Of a stretch of 5,467 nucleotides of DNA, positions 1 through 5,232 are shown piece by piece. This stretch comes from Bacteroidia bacterium. GTDB lineage: Bacteria > Bacteroidota > Bacteroidia > Bacteroidales > BM520. The first letter of the stretch is position 1. Every line of letters starts with the position of its first letter. The notes beneath the pieces were generated by a model. It did no database searches, was not told the origin of the DNA, and was given only the letters and a program-made list of their open reading frames with translations. A program made the position numbers and the translations under genes. The stretch spans positions 1 through 5,467 of the forward strand of contig RZYD01000173.1 of assembly GCA_009930445.1 (NCBI GenBank), read 5' to 3'.

Positions 1-2
1 CG

Positions 3-179
3 GGCATTGTTTCCATGGAGATCCAGCTTGTCAATCTGAAAGGACGGATGGGAATGGCAAAGGCCCTCAAAGATGCGTGGTTTTCTCGTAAAGATATGCT
101 TTACGAGATTGCACAAAATAAGAGGCATGAAATTAAAACAATCAAGTCTTCTGTTGTGATGGAAAATTCAGAAAGCTAA
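3..179 (+). CDS. C-terminal end of an unrecognised gene (partial)
   Basis: An open frame runs from the window edge to a TAA at 177-179 and encodes 58 residues. I do not recognise it. The visible part is basic and probably helical, with a central KALKDAWFSRKDMLYEIAQN stretch, and ends in the polar tail MENSES. An in-frame ATG at 15-17 has no ribosome binding site in the 14 bases before it, so the frame more likely continues upstream than starts here. It lies on the same strand as the replication and recombination genes and ends 78 bases before the ssDNA-binding protein gene. It could belong to the same replication cluster, but that is inference from position only. Confidence 0.5.
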   Translation, partial: GIVSMEIQLVNLKGRMGMAKALKDAWFSRKDMLYEIAQNKRHEIKTIKSSVVMENSES

Positions 180-257
180 AATAATTAGTTTGAATTAATC
201 ACAAGAAGAGAAAAGCAGCTATTAGAGAAAATCTAAAGCAAAACAAAAGGAGAATTT
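180..257 (+). promoter_or_regulatory. A-rich leader and strong ribosome binding site of the ssDNA-binding protein gene
   Basis: This 78-base gap is rich in A and G and poor in stable structure. It ends in AAAAGGAG at 245-252, five bases before the ATG at 258, a near-ideal Shine-Dalgarno site. A weak hairpin is possible: TTAGA at 222-226 pairs with TCTAA at 232-236 around a GAAAA loop. No convincing sigma-70 promoter was found; TTGAAT at 190-195 has no -10 element at a proper distance. In T4 the ssDNA-binding protein gp32 represses its own translation by binding an unstructured A/U-rich leader, and this leader would suit such control, but that is inference. Confidence 0.45.
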
Positions 258-1220
258 ATGAGCACTGATTTGATGAGTATGGATGCCGCAACGCTTGCAC
301 GTCTTCAACAGATGGCTAATGATCAGGACCAAGATAGCTCTGGTCCCAAGGTTCCGATTATCAAGATTAACTACGATCCAGAATCCAAGTTTGATCGCGG
401 AGTTTGGTTGATCGGACAGGAGAAGGACAAGGACGGCAACATTACGGAAGAAGGTCGTAAGATCGTCGGAATGGTGATCTTGGACACGAAGCATCGCTAC
501 AATCTCTATAACCAGAAAAACAAGGATGAAAACTGTTGTTCGCCCATGTTTGATCGTGGTGAAGAGGTTCGTGGTAACAAGCATGGATACGTCTGCGGAA
601 AAACCTGTCCGAAGCGTGACAAGGAGGTGTATCAGCAGAATGCGTGTAAGGCCCAGATTGTTGTTTTTGGAATGGCTCTGACTGAAGATAACGAAGCAAT
701 CTTCGCTCGTATCTTTGTCCAGGGTGCGACGTATATGCCTTTCACGGAATATCTTGACGCTGCCCGTCAATATTCTGTTGGCGGACGCATCTATAAGCTG
801 CCGACATACGCCTTTACAACGATGCTTTCTTCCGAAAAGCGTAAAAACGAAGGAACAACGTATTTTGCTGGAGTATTTCAGCGTGGTCCCATATTTGATA
901 TGGAGCAGATTGAAAAGTTTGCCGGACAGCTTGATAAGTGCGCTGAGGTTATTGGCGAACTGAATGCCGCTATGAAAAAGGGGAAGGAAACAAAGACCGT
1001 CGAAAGTTCTGCTCCTTCCCGTTCTGAAGTTGCCTCTGGGGTTGGGGCATCCTTTATTGACGTTACCCCTCACTCTCGTGAGATGTCAATGTCGGGGATG
1101 GATGATGTCCCTTTTGAGAAGCCTTCCTCTCCTAGAGCAGAGGTGAAGGCGACTCCTGCAAGCTCTGGCCTTGATTTCAATATCGAAGACGCAATCAGTC
1201 GGGCTTTGGGTAGCCTGTAA
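258..1220 (+). CDS. Phage single-stranded DNA-binding protein (gp32-like role)
   Basis: This 320-residue protein is probably the phage ssDNA-binding protein, which coats single strands during replication and recombination. The N-terminal ~30 residues are polar. A likely OB-fold core spans about residues 30-215, with a Cys cluster (C93, C94, C113, C117, C130, and nearby H79 and H109) that could bind zinc, as the gp32 core does. Residues 235-305 form a low-complexity Ser/Pro/Lys/Glu linker holding M281-D-D-V-P-F286, which resembles the C-terminal tip of bacterial SSB. A short helix-like segment (LDFNIEDAISRALGSL) closes the protein. Its length is close to gp32 (301 residues). The start is fixed by AAGGAG at 247-252. 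It lies directly upstream of the recombinase, the expected partner. Codon use differs from downstream genes (8 of 13 Asn codons are AAC), consistent with high expression. The assignment rests on overall pattern and context, not on a diagnostic motif. Confidence 0.8.
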   Translation: MSTDLMSMDAATLARLQQMANDQDQDSSGPKVPIIKINYDPESKFDRGVWLIGQEKDKDGNITEEGRKIVGMVILDTKHRYNLYNQKNKDENCCSPMFDRGEEVRGNKHGYVCGKTCPKRDKEVYQQNACKAQIVVFGMALTEDNEAIFARIFVQGATYMPFTEYLDAARQYSVGGRIYKLPTYAFTTMLSSEKRKNEGTTYFAGVFQRGPIFDMEQIEKFAGQLDKCAEVIGELNAAMKKGKETKTVESSAPSRSEVASGVGASFIDVTPHSREMSMSGMDDVPFEKPSSPRAEVKATPASSGLDFNIEDAISRALGSL

Positions 1221-1229
1221 TTCGTAACG

Positions 1230-1250
1230 CGGGGGTCGAAAGACCCCCCG
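1230..1250 (+). promoter_or_regulatory. GC-rich hairpin with GAAA tetraloop between the ssDNA-binding protein and recombinase genes
   Basis: GGGGGTC at 1231-1237 pairs perfectly with GACCCCC at 1242-1248 around a GAAA loop (1238-1241). GAAA is a GNRA tetraloop, which favours a stable RNA hairpin. The seven-pair stem may gain C1230-G1250 if C1249 bulges. It starts ten bases after the stop codon of the ssDNA-binding protein gene. There is no T-run after it (the next bases are TATTCAAGG), so it is not a standard rho-independent terminator. It could protect the upstream mRNA end from 3' exonucleases, attenuate transcription, or take part in translation control of the recombinase. Confidence 0.7.
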
Positions 1251-1257
1251 TATTCAA

Positions 1258-1262
1258 GGGGG
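1258..1262 (+). promoter_or_regulatory. G-run ribosome binding site of the recombinase gene
   Basis: AAGGGGG ends at 1262, five bases before the ATG at 1268, and supports that start. It is unusual in being a run of five G rather than GGAG. It is also complementary to the C-run at 1244-1249 in the hairpin just upstream, so it could be masked by base pairing across an eight-base loop. Confidence 0.6.
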
Positions 1263-1267
1263 AATAT

Positions 1268-2362
1268 ATGGCTAGACCTAAAGCTGAATCGACAATCAAT
1301 CCAGAAGATTGGCTGAAAGCAATACATAAAGAAATCGGTGAAAATGACGCTAATCAGGGAGTTTCTGATTGGCTTACAACTGGCTATTTGCCATTGAATA
1401 AAATCATGTCGGGACGGTATGATGGCGGATTTCCAGTTGGAAGAATGACCGAGGTATTTGGTGCATCATCGTCAGGGAAGACACTGATGTGCGTTATGGC
1501 TGGAATTGAGACACAGAGAAAGGGTGGCCTTTTTGTGTTTCTTGATTATGAACATGCGTTTTATCTTGATTATGCTGTAAAATTGGGATTAGACATATCT
1601 CCAGAAAAATGGATTTACAAGCAGCCAACAACAGCAGAAGAGGGATTTAAGGCTATTGAGCATATTTGTAATATTGTCAATAAATGTAAGATTGACAAAC
1701 CAGTAACCATTGTTCTTGATTCTGTTGCGTCAATGGTTCCAGGTGAAGCTCTTGAAGCTGGCGTTGATAAACAGAATATGCGAACAAAAATGTCTCTTGC
1801 TTCGCTTGCGTCTAGTGCTCTGCCTTCGATCACCAATTTTATCAACAAAACAAATGTAACCCTTCTGTGCATTAATCAGACGAGAACAAATCCAGGTATC
1901 ATGTTTGGAGACAAGACTGTAACTCCTGGTGGTGATTCTTGGAAGTTTTATGCGTCTATGCGTGTAAAGGTTTCTAAATCTGGAAAGATTCTCGATGACG
2001 ATGATCTCCAGATTGGAGAAAATGTAACCGTTACAATTGTTAAAAATAAAACAGCTCCTCCTTTTCAAAAATGCCATTATGAGTCATCTTATACAGAGGG
2101 AATCAATCTTTATTCTTCCCATATCAATGCCCTGCATGAGGCCGGATTGTTGGGGGATATAAAAGGTTGGCTTGTTCTTGATGGTACAAAATACCGAAAA
2201 GATCAGCTTGAGGTTGCGTGTAGAAACGATCCGAAAATTTATTTGTCTTTACTACGTTTGTTTAAAAATGTAACAGCAGAGCCAGTAAAACCTTCAGCAA
2301 CAATAATTGATGAAGAAACTGGCGAAGTTAAATCTATTGATGGAGAAGAGTATGGCGAATGA
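1268..2362 (+). CDS. RecA/UvsX-type recombinase
   Basis: This 364-residue protein is an ATP-dependent strand-exchange recombinase that forms filaments on single-stranded DNA and drives homologous pairing. The fold order matches RecA. GFPVGRMTEVFG leads into the Walker A motif G65-ASSS-GKT72. DYEHA at 93-97 carries the likely catalytic Glu95 (RecA has DAEHA). Walker B is TIVLDSVASMVP at about 147-158. The L1-region GVDKQNMRTKMSLAS follows at about 165-179. INQTRTNPGIMFGDKTVTPG, about 202-221, matches the RecA NQIR and L2 region, followed by GDSWKFYAS. A C-terminal region with EGINLYSSHINALHEAGLL resembles RecA GEGINFYGELVDLG. The tail is acidic (IIDEETGE to the end), as in RecA, where it modulates DNA binding. 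All key ATPase residues are present. In phages this role is filled by UvsX or by a RecA homologue; the sequence alone does not settle which clade. It overlaps the next gene by 11 bases. Confidence 0.95.
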   Translation: MARPKAESTINPEDWLKAIHKEIGENDANQGVSDWLTTGYLPLNKIMSGRYDGGFPVGRMTEVFGASSSGKTLMCVMAGIETQRKGGLFVFLDYEHAFYLDYAVKLGLDISPEKWIYKQPTTAEEGFKAIEHICNIVNKCKIDKPVTIVLDSVASMVPGEALEAGVDKQNMRTKMSLASLASSALPSITNFINKTNVTLLCINQTRTNPGIMFGDKTVTPGGDSWKFYASMRVKVSKSGKILDDDDLQIGENVTVTIVKNKTAPPFQKCHYESSYTEGINLYSSHINALHEAGLLGDIKGWLVLDGTKYRKDQLEVACRNDPKIYLSLLRLFKNVTAEPVKPSATIIDEETGEVKSIDGEEYGE

Positions 2363-2591
2363 GCGTGAAGTAGCAGCTTATGTGATGCGTGCCATGTTGA
2401 GTAAACAGATTGAGAAAATGAAGAGTGTTGATTATCTTGAATCTGATGAGTTTCAAGAATTTATGGCTTCAAATTATCCCACATACCGTCTAACTGCAAC
2501 TCGGTTTGAAAAGATGATTGAGCATTTTGGCAAGATTGGAGATCGGGCACTAAAGCCTGTTGAAACCACAATTAAATCATACGAGAAGTAA
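2352..2591 (+). CDS. Small hypothetical protein coupled to the recombinase gene
   Basis: This encodes 79 residues and I do not recognise the family. The frame is open from further upstream, but the best start is ATG 2352: GGAG at 2342-2345 lies six bases before it, and the gene then overlaps the recombinase stop by 11 bases, which suggests coupled translation. The earlier in-frame ATG at 2307 would sit deep inside the recombinase gene. The protein is soluble, charged and probably all-helical. One helix is likely at about 5-25 (EVAAYVMRAMLSKQIEKMKS), an acidic helix at 29-40 (LESDEFQEFMAS), and a further helix at 50-62. There are no Cys residues and no membrane segment. The overlap hints at a recombination or replication accessory role, but this is inference. 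It is the last gene before the terminator. Confidence 0.75.
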   Translation: MANEREVAAYVMRAMLSKQIEKMKSVDYLESDEFQEFMASNYPTYRLTATRFEKMIEHFGKIGDRALKPVETTIKSYEK

Positions 2592-2592
2592 T

Positions 2593-2616
2593 AAACGGGG
2601 CTAATGCCCCGTTTTT
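2593..2616 (+). terminator. Rho-independent terminator
   Basis: AAACGGGGC (2593-2601) pairs perfectly with GCCCCGTTT (2606-2614) around a TAAT loop, and the stem runs into TTTTT (2612-2616), with a second T-run at 2619-2622. It begins two bases after the stop codon of the 79-residue gene. It should end the transcript carrying the ssDNA-binding protein and recombinase genes. The nuclease genes downstream then need their own promoter, readthrough or antitermination. Confidence 0.9.
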
Positions 2617-2625
2617 GGTTTTAAT

Positions 2626-2853
2626 ATGAAAATAAAAATAAGTAATTCGGCCCATGGAAACATCCAAACTCCAGAATACGGATACACAGATGGCGTTTGG
2701 TGTTTGTGTTTTTATATTGATTTAAAAAATAAACTTGATAAAATATGTGCATCTATATCTTGTTATAATGCAGATATAAAAACAACTATTCCAGGCTTGA
2801 TTGTTGAAAGAGATGGAATAGACGATAAAGAAACCGCAATGTATTTTTTATGA
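2626..2853 (+). CDS. Hypothetical protein, 75 residues
   Basis: The frame begins at ATG 2626, nine bases after the first T-run of the terminator, and ends at TGA 2851-2853. I do not recognise it. The sequence is mixed and soluble-looking, with a Cys-containing WCLCFYIDL segment at about 25-33, further Cys at 41 and 46, and an acidic C-terminal third. No clear Shine-Dalgarno site precedes the ATG, because the upstream bases are the T-rich terminator tail. This lowers confidence that it is translated from here. Its stop overlaps an ATG at 2850 (ATGA), the same joint seen between the nuclease genes. It may be a real small gene, or a remnant in a degraded stretch. Confidence 0.45.
   Translation: MKIKISNSAHGNIQTPEYGYTDGVWCLCFYIDLKNKLDKICASISCYNADIKTTIPGLIVERDGIDDKETAMYFL
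2717..2744 (+). promoter_or_regulatory. Possible sigma-70 promoter (weak candidate)
   Basis: TTGATT at 2717-2722 and TAAAAT at 2739-2744 are separated by 16 bases, and TGA directly before the -10 gives an extended -10 form. It lies inside the 75-residue ORF, downstream of the terminator, where a promoter for the nuclease genes would be useful. The DNA is AT-rich, so chance matches are likely. Confidence 0.2.
2761..2769 (+). promoter_or_regulatory. Possible extended -10 promoter for the nuclease operon
   Basis: TGTTATAAT contains a perfect TATAAT (2764-2769) with the TGn extension just before it. No good -35 hexamer is seen 16-18 bases upstream; extended -10 promoters can work without one. 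Transcription would start near 2776 and could serve the small broken gene and the gp47-like operon, which otherwise lie beyond a strong terminator. Chance occurrence in AT-rich DNA cannot be excluded. Confidence 0.3.
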
Positions 2854-2954
2854 ATACCCAGGATGGCGTGTTCATTGTTGGAGTTAGTCAAAAGACATCG
2901 TTTCTGTATGTTTGGTTAAAAGCGAGGATTAACATGAAAATTGCAGTAACTTGA
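2850..2954 (+). CDS. Doubtful 34-residue ORF
   Basis: The ATG at 2850 overlaps the stop of the 75-residue ORF (ATGA), and the frame closes at TGA 2952-2954. There is no clear ribosome binding site and no recognisable motif; a hydrophobic SFLYVWL stretch is its only feature. It is in the same frame as the small gene read after the TGA. The whole 2850-3125 segment could therefore be one 91-codon frame interrupted by a single TGA. The better ribosome binding site lies further downstream, before ATG 2934, so this upstream part may be non-coding. Confidence 0.2.
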   Translation: MNTQDGVFIVGVSQKTSFLYVWLKARINMKIAVT

Positions 2955-3125
2955 GCCATTGATTTGAATGATTTGATTTCTTCGTTGAATAGTTTGAATT
3001 ATGATGATTTGTTTGAGTTTATTGTTCAGCTTGATGCAAGTGTTGAGGATTGGGATTTTACTCGGAGTTTAATAGATCATTTTGAGAAGCAAAAACAAAT
3101 AATGATAAAAGAGGGCATTATATGA
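2934..3125 (+). pseudogene. Small gene interrupted by an in-frame TGA at codon 7
   Basis: ATG 2934 has a good ribosome binding site (GAGG at 2924-2927, six bases upstream), but the frame meets TGA at 2952-2954 after only MKIAVT. The same frame is then open for 56 codons to TGA 3123-3125, which overlaps the ATG of the gp47-like gene (ATGA). The downstream part looks like protein: a Leu/Asn/Asp-rich helix-like start, then FEFIVQLDASVEDWDFT and a charged helical end. I do not recognise the family. No ATG or GTG with a ribosome binding site restarts it; only TTG codons (such as 2964 and 2973) are available. It may be a gene killed by one nonsense change, a readthrough product, or a sequencing error. 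Alternatively, MKIAVT is a short leader peptide and the rest is unused. Other genes here use TGA as a true stop, which argues against general recoding. Confidence 0.5.
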
Positions 3126-4192
3126 AAATCGCAGCAATATCAGACTTGCATTTCCATAACTGGAAAGATTATTCAAAAATAGAAGATGGAGTAAACACCA
3201 GATTTAATGAAATTAAAAAAACTGTTGTTGAGGCATATAATGTAGCAAAATTAAATCGATGTGATTTTATGTGTGTTAGTGGTGACGTTTTTCATGTGCG
3301 CGGAACACTAAAAACCAGCGTTTTAAACAATGTTGTTGATTTGTTTGCTAGGCTTAGTGTTGAAATTCCAACTATTATGATTACTGGTAATCATGATATG
3401 GAGTCATATAGATATGATGAATTTGGATCTGCAATAAGATCTATTCGTGGTAAAAATATTTATATTGTTGATGGTGTTGTTAATGCAATATATTCAGTCT
3501 ACAAAGAAGAATACATTAAAGTTGGCGGCATTCAATATCATCACAATATTGATGAGTTTAAAGAAAAATTTGAAGAAATGTTGCAGTCAACAAACCCAGA
3601 AATTGTGATGATACACCAGGGGATTGATGATTTTAGGCCAAGCCTGACTGTTCCAGAAACAAAACTTACGGCATCTTATTTTAAGAGTGTTTTCGATAAA
3701 TATGACAAAAGGCCATATATTTTGTGTGGACATTATCATAAACCTGGAAGACTTGATTCTATTATAAATGTTGGTGCTCCGTTGCAGCATACATTTGGAG
3801 GGGCAGGACAAGAAAGAGGGATGTTTATTGTTGATCTTTCTTCTGACTCTGTTACGTTCAATCCTCTCAATGTTTCTCCGAAATTTTATGTTTTGGATGA
3901 GAAGAAACTAAAGGACATTGATGATTTGGATTCTTTTTTGAAGTCAAATTATGTGAAGATTAAAACGTCCTCTATGAAGGCGTTGGAGAAGATTGCAAAG
4001 AAACATACGGATGTTGATATTGCTTCGCTTAGAATCGAAATTGAGAAGGAATTTAAGGGGTCTTATGATGTGTCTATCGGGATTTCTGGCGTTGAGGAAA
4101 TGTTGAATCAGTATTTGAAAGATGTTTTGCTTCTTGATGAGTCTAGGATTGAATCTCTTCTTAAAACATATAACAGGGTTGTTTATCGATGA
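3122..4192 (+). CDS. Mre11/SbcD-type nuclease subunit (T4 gp47-like)
   Basis: This 356-residue protein is a calcineurin-like phosphoesterase of the Mre11/SbcD/gp47 family, the nuclease that works with a Rad50-like ATPase to process DNA ends. All the metal-binding motifs are visible in order: SDLH (D8, H10), SGDVFH (D55), TGNHD (N90, H91), IHQG (H165) and CGHYH (H204, H206). GAPLQHTFGGAGQERG (218-233) matches the conserved segment after the last motif. The phosphoesterase domain ends near residue 250. The C-terminal ~100 residues are charged and helical, where family members bind the coiled coils of their partner. GAGG at 3111-3114 supports the start. The gene overlaps the preceding frame and the next gene by ATGA. 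Lysine codon use changes sharply between the two domains (AAG is 1 of 17 before residue 238 and 9 of 15 after). No catalytic residue is missing. Confidence 0.93.
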   Translation: MKIAAISDLHFHNWKDYSKIEDGVNTRFNEIKKTVVEAYNVAKLNRCDFMCVSGDVFHVRGTLKTSVLNNVVDLFARLSVEIPTIMITGNHDMESYRYDEFGSAIRSIRGKNIYIVDGVVNAIYSVYKEEYIKVGGIQYHHNIDEFKEKFEEMLQSTNPEIVMIHQGIDDFRPSLTVPETKLTASYFKSVFDKYDKRPYILCGHYHKPGRLDSIINVGAPLQHTFGGAGQERGMFIVDLSSDSVTFNPLNVSPKFYVLDEKKLKDIDDLDSFLKSNYVKIKTSSMKALEKIAKKHTDVDIASLRIEIEKEFKGSYDVSIGISGVEEMLNQYLKDVLLLDESRIESLLKTYNRVVYR

Positions 4193-5232
4193 GGATAAAA
4201 GACACATTGAAAGAGATTGCCGAAGATCAAATTGATTTTGAGCTGTTTTATTCGCAAAGGAGAATATTTGCAGGAGATTCGGCACCAGCATATTTGTCGG
4301 TAAAACCTGGGATATTTTGTACTATAAAATATCCTTTTGATGTTGCTGCTTGTTCTGTTCCTACATCTAGTTTTCATTTTATTCGTGCTATACATGAATT
4401 TCTTGATTGGGTTTTCTCAATTGGAAAGATGGCTCGATTTGATGGTGTTAATTTTAATTTGTATTTCGAATTTTTAGATGAAAATGACTTTGTTAATAAT
4501 AAGGCCATAGATTTAAAAACTTGTATTGTCCATGTTCTTGATTTTGAGGTTCTTGGCTATATTCCAATCTCTATAAGCGACTTCACGTTTGCGGATAGAA
4601 TAGCCAGTCTTAATTTTATTGGTGAACATTTGGATGGAAGATTTAAGCCGTATTTTAAAATTGCAGAATGGACTCCAATATATGATGACATTTCTGATTC
4701 ATTTAAGTTTATTTATGAGTGTGATAATATTTGCAGCAAAACAAATTCTGACATGTTGATAATTTCAGCAGACAGCGTTGAACACAACCTACCAATTAAA
4801 GAAAAGTTCCCGTTGTTTTTGCCATATAGAAAAACAACCGAACGCATCATCGATACGCGCGTTAATTACGCAAATGGATCTTATGCAGCAGAATTTGATA
4901 AGTGTGTTTATGAGTTGAATGTATTTGCGACTGCACCATGCGAAGATACTTTTAATATGTATTGTGATAATTTACGTAGGTATTTTTCATTATGGCAGCT
5001 TGGAAAATTGACAGAAAAACACTCAGTAGCATATATAAATGACTATATTTTAAAAAACCTTGTTTCAGATGTTAGAAATGAGGTTTTGGTTTGCATTGAC
5101 GACAAGGAAAGGTGGATTGAAACTGATAAATTTAGTGTGACTGATAAATATAAATATGTTCATTTGGAATATAGGGGTCCAATTCTAGAAAACACCGAAC
5201 TAAATTTTAATGGATTTGGAGTTACGTTATGA
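4189..5232 (+). CDS. Unknown protein encoded between the two nuclease subunits
   Basis: This encodes 347 residues and I do not recognise the family. It is soluble, without signal peptide or clear membrane segment, rich in Phe, Tyr, Asp and Ile, and looks like a mixed alpha/beta protein. Several strand-like stretches occur (such as GVNFNLYFEF at 86-95 and CIVHVLDFEVLGYIPISI at 112-129). A helical part lies at about 253-300 (TFNMYCDNLRRYFSLWQLGK and onward), followed by strands to the C-terminus. Cys residues are scattered and form no obvious zinc site; no Walker, nuclease or helicase motif is seen. Its ATG overlaps the gp47-like stop and its own stop overlaps the gp46-like ATG, so all three are probably translated in concert. 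A weak AGGG at 4175-4178 is ten bases from the start, which suggests dependence on coupling. Its position suggests a partner or regulator of the nuclease complex, by inference only. Confidence 0.85.
   Translation: MRIKDTLKEIAEDQIDFELFYSQRRIFAGDSAPAYLSVKPGIFCTIKYPFDVAACSVPTSSFHFIRAIHEFLDWVFSIGKMARFDGVNFNLYFEFLDENDFVNNKAIDLKTCIVHVLDFEVLGYIPISISDFTFADRIASLNFIGEHLDGRFKPYFKIAEWTPIYDDISDSFKFIYECDNICSKTNSDMLIISADSVEHNLPIKEKFPLFLPYRKTTERIIDTRVNYANGSYAAEFDKCVYELNVFATAPCEDTFNMYCDNLRRYFSLWQLGKLTEKHSVAYINDYILKNLVSDVRNEVLVCIDDKERWIETDKFSVTDKYKYVHLEYRGPILENTELNFNGFGVTL

Noticed and set aside
190..225. TTGAAT with TATTAG as a promoter for the ssDNA-binding protein gene
   Set aside because: The spacing is 24 bases, well outside the usual 15-19, and neither element is close to consensus.
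222..1073. Long antisense open frame of 283 codons opposite the ssDNA-binding protein gene
   Set aside because: It is a mirror of the well-supported gene on the + strand. It has no recognisable domain and no supporting neighbours on that strand.
1230..1250. GC-rich hairpin as a rho-independent terminator
   Set aside because: The stem is strong but is followed by a single T then ATTCAAGG, not a T-run, and the next gene starts 18 bases later on the same strand.
2952..2990. TGA at 2952 as a selenocysteine codon
   Set aside because: A bacterial SECIS needs a stable hairpin right after the UGA. The following bases are AT-rich repeats of TTGA/GATTTG with no GC-rich stem, and the surrounding residues show no selenoprotein-like motif.
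2955..3010. Short tandem repeat of GATTTGAAT-like units
   Set aside because: The repeats are irregular in length and spacing and are explained by repeated Leu (TTG), Asn and Asp codons in the open frame.
5149..5156. TATAAATA, identical to the T4 late promoter core
   Set aside because: It lies inside the 347-residue gene, where it encodes part of DKYKY, and the DNA is AT-rich. The genes downstream are expected to be early or middle genes, so a chance match is more likely.
2360..5232. Genome-wide recoding of TGA to Trp
   Set aside because: TGA ends the recombinase, gp47-like and 347-residue genes at sensible places with overlapping starts, and Trp is coded by TGG throughout.
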